In this document: positions 1 to 6,806 of the stretch, one piece after another | How the letters are laid out: the number at the start of each line of letters is the position of its first letter | How positions within the stretch are numbered: the stretch's first letter is position 1 | Assembly (NCBI GenBank): GCA_937965895.1 | Contig: CALCKS010000308.1 | Span: 1 to 32,412, forward strand | Length of the DNA: 32,412 nt | Origin: an uncultured Campylobacter sp. | GTDB taxonomy: Bacteria; Campylobacterota; Campylobacteria; Campylobacterales; Campylobacteraceae | Direction of reading: 5' to 3' | The notes under the pieces: generated by a model | What the model saw: only the letters and a program-made list of their open reading frames with translations | Databases searched by the model: none | What the model was told of the DNA's origin: nothing | Made by a program: the position numbers and the translations under genes

Positions 1-129
1 TTTAGACAAAGCTAAGTCGGTTAAATTTTACTGATTTTTATGAGAAATCGGATATGCAAATTTGAGATTAATAGCAAAATAGATAAAAAGAGTCGGTAGA
101 GGCTAGCAAATTCCAGACTCATTACTTAC

Positions 130-154
130 CGGCAAGGTTAGAATTACCTTGCCG
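130..154. repeat. 9-bp perfect inverted repeat near the SUFU remnant
   Basis: CGGCAAGGT and ACCTTGCCG flank a 7-base loop. The hairpin lies 18 bases beyond the stop codon of the SUFU fragment. No T-run follows on either strand, so a classical terminator is not supported. It could be a remnant of a mobile or recombining sequence or a protein-binding site. Confidence 0.5.
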
Positions 155-157
155 ATC

Positions 158-169
158 TAATTGCAATTA
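158..169. repeat. 12-bp perfect palindrome
   Basis: TAATTGCAATTA is self-complementary and lies between the 130-154 hairpin and the stop of the SUFU fragment. Its role is unknown; it could be an operator-like site or chance AT-rich symmetry. The rest of bases 1-171 shows no gene on either strand. Confidence 0.4.
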
Positions 170-171
170 AA

Positions 172-468
172 TCAAACGTATTCTTTCGTTCGCTTTAAAT
201 CGGTGATTAGCAAAGGATTATCCTCACGCATCATGTTTATCAGTTTCTCTACGCGCTGTGTAGTCGGGTCTTTGCGTAGCCAGTCTAGCTCGCGCTGCGT
301 AATACCGACCATCTGGAGGAACTCGACTCTACCGTTTGGCGTATATGTGCCGCCTAGTACTGGATCTGGCGCGAAGGCGACGCCTACTAGTTTAGTATCG
401 GTATTAAGGCGCAGAGGAGAATTGGTCGGTATAAAACAATACGCGCCCCATACAAGCTTATAAACAGA
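172..468 (-). pseudogene. C-terminal remnant of a suppressor-of-fused (SUFU) domain protein
   Basis: The minus frame is open for about 98 codons, from a TGA at 469-471 to the stop at 172-174. It encodes a recognisable SUFU-family C-terminus: a G-V-A-F-A-P-D-P-V-L stretch, then T-P-N-G-R-V-E-F-L-Q-M-V-G-I-T and a helical tail. There is no ATG, GTG or TTG at its 5' end, and the N-terminal half of the domain is absent; only about 60 bases separate it from the neighbouring MIP18 gene. I therefore read it as a truncated, probably dead gene. SuFu-family proteins are known as candidate immunity proteins in polymorphic-toxin loci, but no toxin is visible here. The family call rests on motif recognition only. 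Confidence 0.7.
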
Positions 469-529
469 TCAAATCGCGATCAAATTTAGTCGGCAGCTCG
501 GCAAAACTCGCTCGCAGCTAACACCAAAT

Positions 530-823
530 TCACGCTCCTAACGCCGCCCTCACCTCGTCGCTCGCCATCTCGATACTCCACGCAGGCTCCCACACGAGGT
601 CTATCTCGCACTCTTTTACGCCGTCGACGTTTAGCACCGCCGTCTCCACCCAGCCCAGTATCATCTCGTGCAGCGGGCATGAGCGCGTAGATAGCGTCAT
701 CGTGACCTTCGCCTTGCCCTTTTCGTCGCAAACCGCGTCGTAAATCAGCCCCAAAGACACGATATCAAAGCCCACCTCGGGATCGACGATGTTTGAGAGC
801 GCGGCATAGATTTTTTCTTTCAT
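530..823 (-). CDS. MIP18 / DUF59-family iron-sulfur cluster assembly factor
   Basis: This 97-residue single-domain protein has the usual size for the MIP18/SufT/PaaD group. Visible hallmarks are the early D-P-E-V-G-F-D-I-V-S-L-G-L-I-Y segment, a central T-L-S-T-R-S-C-P-L-H stretch with the conserved cysteine, and the late V-W-E-P-A-W motif. Family members act in the cytosol in maturing or repairing Fe-S clusters of target proteins. The start overlaps the stop of the upstream membrane-protein gene by four bases, so it is translationally coupled and the last gene of a three-gene operon with the DUF2249 gene. No N- or C-terminal extension is present. The exact target is unknown; repair of clusters damaged by nitrosative or oxidative stress is an inference from the neighbours. 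Confidence 0.85.
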   Translation of the reverse strand: MKEKIYAALSNIVDPEVGFDIVSLGLIYDAVCDEKGKAKVTMTLSTRSCPLHEMILGWVETAVLNVDGVKECEIDLVWEPAWSIEMASDEVRAALGA

Positions 824-2022
824 TTTTCTTCCTTTACTCCAAATTTCGTAAATTTAAAAACATTTATCATATTTATCGCAACCAAAACGGTGCTAACGAG
901 TAGGCAAGCCACGCCGCAGTGCGCGAGCGATTTTATCTCCAGCCAGACGCCAAGCTCGTAAAGCGCAAGCCCAATGGCATTAAAACTGATACCGATATAT
1001 GCTGGCTTTTTAAGTATCATCTGATCTAGCAGAGGCACTTTTGTCTTACCCACAAAGGGCGCTACGTAGTGGTACCAGATGAGAAACGGCGCGATCTTGT
1101 AAAGATGAGCTACGATAAATGCAAACAAAAAGCCGTAAATCAGCATAAACACCGCCATATCGTATCTATCCGCCGCAATCAATACGCAAAAAAGTACGAA
1201 GGCCGCGAGCGAAAGAGCGATATTTACATTCCAGTAATCATACGCCTTGCGGACACGCTTTTTTAGGATGTGCAGCGCCTCGGCGACAAAGCAAATAATC
1301 GCCGCTCCAAACGCAAAGTACGCGTAAATTTCGCTAAAAAAGAGCAAAACGCCAGCCAAAATATAAAATCCGAAGGCAAATTTGCTAAGCGTAAATTTTA
1401 GATCGTGCGCCAGAGCAAACATCGGCAGCAGCACGGTCGCCACGCCGACGATGATAAAAAAGACAAAGCCAAGCACGAAATAGACGTGAAATTTAAGCGC
1501 GAACATAAAATCCATCGGCAAAGTGCCCGAAAGTATCATCAAAAGGCAAAATCCAAGCGAGATGCCGGCGAGCAAAAATACCGCCGAAACAAAGAGCATA
1601 AACGCCGCGAAGCTCTTTTTTTCATTATCCATAAAGCTAACGATATAGGTCGTGCCAAAAAACAGCAGTGCGAGAAAAAGCGCCATGCCGCCGCCGTGTA
1701 TGAAGCCCGTTTTGCCGCTGATCATCCCGTAGCTCATCAGGGCCACGCCTGCGCAGTAAAGGGCTGAATTTGCCACTGCGCCTTTGATCGTCGAAAACGG
1801 CTTTTCTAAAATCACCGAAGTTAGCTGATAAAGCGCGCCGATGATGATACTCATCACGAAACCGACAAAAAAAACGTGTAAAAATCCCGCCGTCTCAAGC
1901 CCCGCGATCGTCTCAAAATCCGCTGCGAAAAAGGCAGGGATACTCGCAATCAAAAAGCAAATGCCCGCGATAAAATAACCGCCCACTAGCTTAAAAGGCG
2001 GCGCAAAGGTGTTTAAAAGCAT
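820..2022 (-). CDS. 12-TM haem-copper-oxidase-subunit-I-like membrane protein
   Basis: This 400-residue polytopic inner-membrane protein has about twelve hydrophobic segments and a short charged C-terminus. Two internal regions resemble each other and the haem-binding helices of oxidase subunit I-like proteins. One, near residues 48-70, has H-V-F-F-V-G-F followed by G-A-L-Y-Q-L. The other, near residues 175-205, has K-F-H-V-Y-F-V-L-G-F followed by G-V-A-T-V-L-L-P-M-F and a further His. A late A-H-L-Y-K-I-A-P-F-L-I-W-Y-H-Y segment adds more histidines. Such subunit-I-like or NnrS-like proteins without partner subunits are often linked to nitric-oxide or nitrogen-oxide handling, but no reaction can be assigned. 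It lies 8 bases after the DUF2249 gene and overlaps the MIP18 gene. Certain as a membrane protein; the family is moderate. Confidence 0.65.
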   Translation of the reverse strand: MLLNTFAPPFKLVGGYFIAGICFLIASIPAFFAADFETIAGLETAGFLHVFFVGFVMSIIIGALYQLTSVILEKPFSTIKGAVANSALYCAGVALMSYGMISGKTGFIHGGGMALFLALLFFGTTYIVSFMDNEKKSFAAFMLFVSAVFLLAGISLGFCLLMILSGTLPMDFMFALKFHVYFVLGFVFFIIVGVATVLLPMFALAHDLKFTLSKFAFGFYILAGVLLFFSEIYAYFAFGAAIICFVAEALHILKKRVRKAYDYWNVNIALSLAAFVLFCVLIAADRYDMAVFMLIYGFLFAFIVAHLYKIAPFLIWYHYVAPFVGKTKVPLLDQMILKKPAYIGISFNAIGLALYELGVWLEIKSLAHCGVACLLVSTVLVAINMINVFKFTKFGVKEEK

Positions 2023-2030
2023 AGCCTATC

Positions 2031-2369
2031 TCAGTGACAAAGGCTCGTATCTACGTTTTTGACGTCTGCGCCATGCTTTAGGCTAAAGGTCATCTTGACC
2101 GCCCCGCCCTCCAGATCCTCACGCTCGACGTCAAACTGCTCCTCTATTTTAGGGATCAAACCGGCTGGGAATTTATGATTTACCATCACGATTTTGGTGT
2201 TTTGATTTGCAAATTTGATCGCTACTAGCGCGTTTACCATAGGCTCGGGCGGTACGCACGGACGGCTGTCAAAGCCGACGAAATCCACGCCGCCTTGGCT
2301 ATATCTATAAAACGGCACCGTCGCGCCCTCAGCGTTAAACTGCTCGGCGTCTTTGAAAAAATCGCTCAT
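2031..2369 (-). CDS. DUF2249-like small protein
   Basis: This 112-residue cytosolic protein resembles the DUF2249 (TusA/SirA-like fold) family. It has F-D-S-R-P followed by P-P-E-P-M around residues 34-44, a helix, then a strand ending in V-N-H-K-F-P-A-G-L-I-P-K-I, matching the family pattern D-x-R-x(n)-P-P-E-P-M and a later pocket-forming segment. DUF2249 proteins occur next to hemerythrin, NO-reductase and nitrite genes in many bacteria, but their biochemical role is not settled. It is the first gene of a three-gene operon with the oxidase-I-like membrane protein and the MIP18 factor, behind a clear TATAAT box. The start is supported by AAGGAT about 6 bases upstream. The C-terminus ends in Cys-His. 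Confidence 0.65.
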   Translation of the reverse strand: MSDFFKDAEQFNAEGATVPFYRYSQGGVDFVGFDSRPCVPPEPMVNALVAIKFANQNTKIVMVNHKFPAGLIPKIEEQFDVEREDLEGGAVKMTFSLKHGADVKNVDTSLCH

Positions 2370-2396
2370 TTTTTATCCTTGTTTTAAATTTGGATA

Positions 2397-2402
2397 ATTA
2401 TA
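2397..2402 (-). promoter_or_regulatory. -10 box (TATAAT) for the DUF2249 operon
   Basis: A perfect TATAAT lies 27 bases upstream of the DUF2249 start codon, giving a leader of about 20 bases with a ribosome site. There is no convincing -35, as is usual for Campylobacter vegetative promoters. No other promoter is evident for the two downstream genes. Confidence 0.6.
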
Positions 2403-2531
2403 CTCTTATTTTACGCGCGGGCGTCTTGACCTTGCTTAAGGGATTAAATTTGAATTTGACGGCCGCGGCGTCAAATTTGAGCGGCAAAACCCGAGCGTTG
2501 AAGGTGTGAAATTTGAGATGAGATAAAATTG

Positions 2532-2552
2532 GGCGGCGCAAATTTGACCGCC
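2532..2552 (-). terminator. possible weak terminator after the 61-residue peptide gene
   Basis: GGCGG and CCGCC arms enclose an 11-base loop, 22 bases past the stop of the small secreted peptide gene. On the minus strand the stem is followed by CAATTTTAT. The stem is short and the T-run interrupted, so function is uncertain. Confidence 0.3.
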
Positions 2553-2574
2553 GATTAAAAGATAAAGTAGCCGC

Positions 2575-2760
2575 TTAGCAATACTGCTTGTAGCCTTTTT
2601 TGCAGAGCTGTTTTTTGCCCTCTTCTTTTAGGATTTCGTTTTTGCTCTCGCCGTTATAGGTCGAGTTTTGATCGCTGCCGCCGACCTTTTCGCCGTTTAC
2701 GTAGATATTGGCCGCATAAAGCCCCGCCAGAAATGCCAAGAAAATCAAAATTTGCTTCAT
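2575..2760 (-). CDS. small exported peptide of unknown function
   Basis: This 61-residue product has a typical Sec signal peptide: M-K-Q then a hydrophobic core, with likely cleavage after A-G-L-Y-A near residue 16. The mature part is only about 45 residues, hydrophilic and rich in Lys, Asn and Glu, and ends K-Q-L-C-K-K-G-Y-K-Q-Y-C. Two cysteines nine residues apart could form a disulfide in the periplasm. I recognise no family. It stands alone: purH ends 218 bases upstream and the DUF2249 operon starts 205 bases downstream. A sigma54-like promoter sits 36 bases before the start codon, which argues that the frame is real and may be co-regulated with flagellar rod/hook genes. The ribosome site (GAAAG) is weak. 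Confidence 0.6.
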   Translation of the reverse strand: MKQILIFLAFLAGLYAANIYVNGEKVGGSDQNSTYNGESKNEILKEEGKKQLCKKGYKQYC

Positions 2761-2795
2761 AAATCGCTTTCAATTAAATTTAATCTCCAAAGCGC

Positions 2796-2814
2796 AAGCA
2801 AATCGCAGTCCAAA
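2796..2814 (-). promoter_or_regulatory. sigma54-like (-24/-12) promoter of the small exported peptide
   Basis: The minus strand reads TTTGGA-N7-TTGCTT, with the invariant GG and GC exactly ten bases apart, as required for RpoN promoters. It matches the TTTGGAAC...TTGCTT form used by Campylobacter flagellar class II genes, except for the AC after GGA. The expected transcription start lies about 25-30 bases before the ATG at 2760. Direction and distance fit the 61-residue gene and no other. Confidence 0.5.
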
Positions 2815-2978
2815 TTTAAAAGCAAACACGTCAAATTTGAGAAAATATCGTTCGCGTAAGATCGGCAAATACAAGTAGAGCTGAGCAAAAGCGCCGTCCG
2901 CTATGCGGGCTAAATAATCTAAAGCGACAAAACGACGAAGTAAAATTTACGCCGCCTCGCCGCAAAAACGATCAAATT

Positions 2979-4517
2979 TTAGTGTAAAAAGTGGCGCACG
3001 CCCGTAAAATACATCGCCATGCCATGCTCGTTTGCCGCAGCCACGACCTCATCGTCGCGTATGCTGCCGCCCGGCTGTATCACGGCCTTTACGCCAGCCT
3101 CGCTTGCGATATCGATACTATCGCGAAACGGGAAAAATGCCTCGCTAGCAAGCGCGCAACCGCGCAAATCAAGCCCCATATCGCACGCCTTAGCCACGGC
3201 CGCACGCGCGGCGTCCACGCGGCTAGTCATACCCATGCCGATGGCGACCACGGCGCTGTTTTTCACGTAGACGACGCAGTTACTTTTCGTGAGTGCCGCG
3301 ACCTTCCACGCGATTTCTAGGTCTTTTAGCTCAGCCTCGCTGGCTGCGCGCGCGGTTTGCAGCTTCATATTTTCTAGCTCGCTAGCTTTCACCTCGTCGC
3401 TTTGCTGATAGACAAAGCCGCCGTCAACGTGCTTGAAGTCGTATTTGTCGTTTGCGCGCTGTAAAAATTTATTGCCCTGGGTAAAAATTTTGATACGTTT
3501 TTTGGCCTCAAATACCGCAAGCGCGTCCTCGTCCACGTTTGCGGCGATGATAACCTCGACGTAGATTTCGTTGATTTTCTCAGCCAAGGCGCGGTCTAGC
3601 GTGCCGTTTATCGCCACCACGCCGCCGTATGCGCTGACGGGATCGCATTTTAGCGCCTCGACGTAGCTCTCAAGTAGATTTGATTTTACGGCAAAGCCGC
3701 AAGCGTTGGCGTGCTTGACGATAGCGACCGCGGGCGCGGCGTCAAAGCTGCTTGCTAGTGCCAAAGCCGCGTTTATATCGGTAATGTTGTTGAAGCTAGC
3801 TTCGCCTTTTAGCGCGGTGAAGTTGTTGCTGAAAAAATAATCAAACTCGTATAGCGCGCCTTTTTGGTGCGGGTTTTCGCCGTAGCGCGCGTCAAAAACC
3901 TTGCTGCCGGCGATAAATTTCATCTCTCCAAAACCGTCGTTAAAGCGCTCGTTCATATAGTTTGCGATCATCGAGTCGTAGGCCGCGGTGTGCTCGTAGG
4001 CTTTTACCATCAAATTTCGCCTAAAAACGGCCTTCTCGCTCTCATCCGCACCTCCTATGACGCGCAAAACCTCGTCATAATCAAGCGGACTCGTGACGAT
4101 ATAAACGCTAGCGAAGTTTTTAGCCGCAGAGCGCACCATCGCAGGGCCGCCGATGTCGATGTTTTCGATGATCTCGTCAAAATCATCTGTGCGGATCGTG
4201 GTTTGTTTAAACGGATATAAATTTACGCAGACCAGATCGATGCCGCCGATGCCGTGCTGCGCGGCTTGGCTCACGTGATTTGCGTCGTTTCGCTTGTGCA
4301 ATATCCCGCCGTGAATCTTTGGGTGCAGGGTTTTTACGCGCCCCTCAAACATCTCGGGCGAGCCCGTGTATTCGCTAACTTCGACCGCTTTTACGCCCTG
4401 CTCTTTTAGCAGTTTGTGCGTGCCGCCTGTACTTAATACCTCAAATCCGAGTTTCTCAAGTCCTTTGGCAAACTCTACGATGCCTTCTTTATCGCTGACG
4501 CTGATTAGTGCTCTCAT
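2979..4517 (-). CDS. purH: bifunctional AICAR transformylase / IMP cyclohydrolase PurH
   Basis: PurH carries out the last two steps of IMP synthesis: formyl transfer from 10-formyl-tetrahydrofolate to AICAR, then ring closure of FAICAR. The 512-residue length is normal. Residues 1-130 are the MGS-like cyclohydrolase domain (start A-L-I-S-V-S-D-K, then S-T-G-G-T and the R-V-K-T-L-H-P-K-I-H-G-G signature). The rest is the transformylase domain with R-Y-G-E-N-P-H-Q, F-N-N-I-T-D and the catalytic K-H-A-N-A-C-G-F motif near residue 265. The ATG is preceded by AAAGGAATATAA, a good ribosome site. It is transcribed alone. Its whole upstream interval to djlA is occupied by two inverted copies of a foldable repeat, so its promoter must lie in or beside one of them. 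purL lies 2.3 kb upstream but is not in the same transcript. Confidence 0.97.
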   Translation of the reverse strand: MRALISVSDKEGIVEFAKGLEKLGFEVLSTGGTHKLLKEQGVKAVEVSEYTGSPEMFEGRVKTLHPKIHGGILHKRNDANHVSQAAQHGIGGIDLVCVNLYPFKQTTIRTDDFDEIIENIDIGGPAMVRSAAKNFASVYIVTSPLDYDEVLRVIGGADESEKAVFRRNLMVKAYEHTAAYDSMIANYMNERFNDGFGEMKFIAGSKVFDARYGENPHQKGALYEFDYFFSNNFTALKGEASFNNITDINAALALASSFDAAPAVAIVKHANACGFAVKSNLLESYVEALKCDPVSAYGGVVAINGTLDRALAEKINEIYVEVIIAANVDEDALAVFEAKKRIKIFTQGNKFLQRANDKYDFKHVDGGFVYQQSDEVKASELENMKLQTARAASEAELKDLEIAWKVAALTKSNCVVYVKNSAVVAIGMGMTSRVDAARAAVAKACDMGLDLRGCALASEAFFPFRDSIDIASEAGVKAVIQPGGSIRDDEVVAAANEHGMAMYFTGVRHFLH

Positions 4518-4544
4518 TTATATTCCTTTCTTTTGTCGGCTTGT

Positions 4545-4679
4545 CTTTTGAGTGCTTTTTCGAGATTTTGCAAAATTTTCGCTCCGCAGGCTATATGCCT
4601 AGCGCACACTCAGTTTTACTTCTTCTGCTTGCAGCTGCGAGCTTGCGAAGTAGAAAACTCAAAAAATCATCTCAAAATA
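4545..4679 (-). repeat. dispersed foldable repeat, copy 1 (long form)
   Basis: Read on the minus strand the element begins ATATTTTGAGATGATTT and ends GCACTCAAAAG, the same ends as copies 2 and 3. Its core is CGCT-AGGC-atata-GCCT-gcgg-AGCG, a hairpin with a one-sided internal loop, followed by GAAAATTTTGC. It is about 30 bases longer than the other copies because of an extra near-palindromic hairpin at 4618-4651 (ACTTC/GAAGT arms around a GCAGCTGC centre). It points opposite to copy 2, and its right end is 28 bases from the purH start codon. It may contain the purH promoter or act as a leader structure. Confidence 0.6.
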
Positions 4680-4722
4680 TCGCACCGAAATTTAATTAAA
4701 TTTTAAGAACCGAAAAGCGTAG

Positions 4723-4827
4723 AATTTTGAGATGGATTTAAATGTTGTGCAGAAAATTTGGGCAAGGCTAGACAGATAGTCTGCCGCAGTCCCAAATTTT
4801 CAAACTCATTTAAAGACACTCAAAAGG
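4723..4827 (+). repeat. dispersed foldable repeat, copy 2
   Basis: The ends are imperfect terminal inverted repeats: TTTTGAGATGGATTTAAATG on the left and CATTTAAAGACACTCAAAA on the right. Inside is an 11-bp perfect stem, GAAAATTTGGG/CCCAAATTTTC, enclosing GGC-t-AGAC-agata-GTCT-GCC with an unpaired GCAGT on the 3' side. The right end touches the stop codon of the djlA-like gene (4828), so the element is transcribed as that mRNA's 3' trailer. The sequence aligns end to end with copy 3 at 24447. Confidence 0.7.
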
Positions 4828-5580
4828 CTAGCTTTTTTGCTTTATGGTTTCATACGCCTCATTTATCTCTTGCAGTTTTCGAGTACTCTTTTCTATCATC
4901 TCCTCACTCTCGCCGCGCCCCATAAGGATATCTGGATGATATTTTTTTACGAGCTCGCGGTAGCGCTTTTTTACCTCGTCAAACGACGCGCCATCTTTTA
5001 GTCCAAGCACGTTGTAAGGGCTTTTAGTGCGTTTTACGTACGGATCGCTCTGGCCTCCCCAATCTTGCCGCCTTTGCCCGTAAAAATCGTCAAATCTCTT
5101 TAAAATCGACCAGAAATCGATCTCATCAAGCCCAAACCCAGAGGCAATCTGCTCGATGATATTGCGCTCGCTTTTACTAAAATTGCCGTCGATGTAGGCT
5201 AAATTTAACAAAAACGATATCTTCGCAGCCGCGGCGTCTTGGCTAAGGCGAAAGCGATCTCTGTACTGCCGCGCGATAAAATAGGCGTTATGCACCGTCT
5301 CTTTTTCGCGGTTATAGATCTGCTTTAGCTCCGCCCTCATCGCTGCGTCGTTACCGAGCCTTAGAGTGATATCGTCTAGCGTCTCGCTGATGAGGCGAGC
5401 CTCTAGCTCGTTTACCCTGCCGTCGCTTTTGGCGACTTTGGCGAGCAGGCTAACTAGAAATTTAGCCTCTTCAAACATCGCCTTTTTTTGCGAGCCACCT
5501 AAATTTACGGGATTTTGACTAAAATTTGAAACCAGATAGTAAATCCCGTAAAATATCAAAAACCAAAAAATAAAACTCAA
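4828..5580 (-). CDS. djlA: DjlA-like membrane-anchored TerB/J-domain co-chaperone
   Basis: This 250-residue protein has the DjlA layout: one N-terminal membrane segment (residues 2-20), a TerB-like helical domain (about 35-165, with K-S-D-G-R-V-N and D-G-N-F-S-K-S-E acidic loops), and a C-terminal J domain (about 187-250) with the K-Y-H-P-D motif that stimulates DnaK ATPase. The J domain should face the cytosol. The start is a TTG: the Shine-Dalgarno GGTGA, overlapping the stop of the upstream protease gene, sits four bases before it, and no ATG gives the membrane segment. The four-base spacing after the SDH-type protease gene implies translational coupling. A chaperone/protease pairing is an inference from position. 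Its stop abuts copy 2 of the foldable repeat. Confidence 0.85.
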   Translation of the reverse strand: MSFIFWFLIFYGIYYLVSNFSQNPVNLGGSQKKAMFEEAKFLVSLLAKVAKSDGRVNELEARLISETLDDITLRLGNDAAMRAELKQIYNREKETVHNAYFIARQYRDRFRLSQDAAAAKISFLLNLAYIDGNFSKSERNIIEQIASGFGLDEIDFWSILKRFDDFYGQRRQDWGGQSDPYVKRTKSPYNVLGLKDGASFDEVKKRYRELVKKYHPDILMGRGESEEMIEKSTRKLQEINEAYETIKQKS

Positions 5581-5584
5581 AATA

Positions 5585-6643
5585 TCACCATAAATGATAA
5601 ATCGTATTTTTGAGCTTGCCGCCCACTAGCTCGTTTTTACGCCACGAACTCTCGTCGTTCATCACATTCCAGCGGCGCTCATCGGGGCGGTAGAACCAGT
5701 CTTTGTCGATCTGATAATAAATCTGCTTGCCGTTTGCCTCGATGATATTTGCGATATTGTTGTCGTGGTAGCTGTTCTCGTCGTAGTCGGTAAACGCACG
5801 CTGTCCCATCTCGGAGTAAAGAAGCGTGAGCTCTTGGAGCATCTCGTTTAGCTCGTTGTCCATCTTTTGCACGTGCAGTCCGATCTCCTCTGCCTCGCGG
5901 AAAAGTATCGGATAGTCATGCGCCGGATAGTCGCTGTTTAGGCGCTCGGAGATGTTTTGGATCTTTGATTCGTCGTTCATATGGTAGCGCAAAAGCTCGC
6001 AGCAAATCTTTAGCGAGAGCGAGCTGGCGCGGTCTACGGCGCCAAAAACCAGCGGATGGATGTAGTTGTATAGCGATTTATACGGGTTTTCGTCGTTGTC
6101 TTTCTCGTGCATTTTCCATAGTTTTATCACGCGGTTTAGCTCGTCCATCGACACGCTAACGCGCTCGTTGCCGTTATCTATCGGGCTCATCGCGTGCTTT
6201 AGCGAGGTATCGACGGCGGTTAGATACGCTAGCGGGCCCATCACGATCTCGTTTGCGCCTAGCGCCATCATCGTCGCGGCCGACGCGCAGTTAGCAGGAA
6301 TGAGAGCGGTTATATTTTTGCAGTAGTTTCGCAGAGTGCTGATGATACGAAGCGCTGCGATACCGCTGCCACCGTCGCTTTTGATAAACAAAAACGCGTT
6401 TTCTATCTTTTTACCCTTTAAAATTTCATACATCGCGCTCGCGTCGTTGCCGCAGACGCTACCTGCATTTGAGTTGTAGTAGGTGATGAGCGTGCCGCCC
6501 AGTTTGGCCTCGACCGCCTTTAGTACCTGCTGAGTCTCGCTAAATAGCACCGGCGGCTTAGCTACGCTTTTTTGATCCATTCCTCTGCCCTCCTTTTGCG
6601 GCTGCTCGTCCTCTTTGTTGTTTAAAAAGTCTTTCCAAGACAT
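5585..6643 (-). CDS. SDH-family Clp-fold serine protease-like protein
   Basis: This 352-residue protein belongs to the serine dehydrogenase proteinase (SDH_protease) group of the ClpP/crotonase superfamily. Visible features are the oxyanion-type K-S-D-G-G-S-G-I-A-A-L segment near residues 89-98, the nucleophile region A-N-C-A-S-A-A-T-M-M-A-L-G with Ser121, and G-P-L-A-Y-L-T-A-V-D-T-S carrying the likely acidic partner. Residues 1-30 are charged and disordered and there is no signal peptide or membrane helix, so it should be cytosolic. The C-terminal 80 residues are Asn/Tyr/Trp-rich and not part of the core. Family members process or degrade proteins, but substrates are largely unknown. The ATG has AAAGGAAAG upstream. 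It forms a tight pair with the djlA-like gene. Confidence 0.75.
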   Translation of the reverse strand: MSWKDFLNNKEDEQPQKEGRGMDQKSVAKPPVLFSETQQVLKAVEAKLGGTLITYYNSNAGSVCGNDASAMYEILKGKKIENAFLFIKSDGGSGIAALRIISTLRNYCKNITALIPANCASAATMMALGANEIVMGPLAYLTAVDTSLKHAMSPIDNGNERVSVSMDELNRVIKLWKMHEKDNDENPYKSLYNYIHPLVFGAVDRASSLSLKICCELLRYHMNDESKIQNISERLNSDYPAHDYPILFREAEEIGLHVQKMDNELNEMLQELTLLYSEMGQRAFTDYDENSYHDNNIANIIEANGKQIYYQIDKDWFYRPDERRWNVMNDESSWRKNELVGGKLKNTIYHLW

Positions 6644-6806
6644 CTACTTTCCTTTCAAATTTTGATTCAAATTTTTATGGTCTTTTAATATCGCTTGCAA
6701 AATTTGGCGCTAAAATGCTTGAGCAAACGCCGCCGAGACGAGCCAAATTTAGCAAGCGCGTCAAATTTACGCCGCTCAAATTTAACCTGCCCAGCGGCGC
6801 CAAATT

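Noticed and set aside
161..463. Plus-strand open frame of 100 codons at the left edge
   Set aside because: It is the antisense of the SUFU fragment, which has real family motifs on the minus strand; the plus frame encodes nothing recognisable.
4366..4699. Short plus-strand frames across the purH start and the repeat pair
   Set aside because: They run through the repeat elements and purH antisense; no conserved motif or ribosome site.
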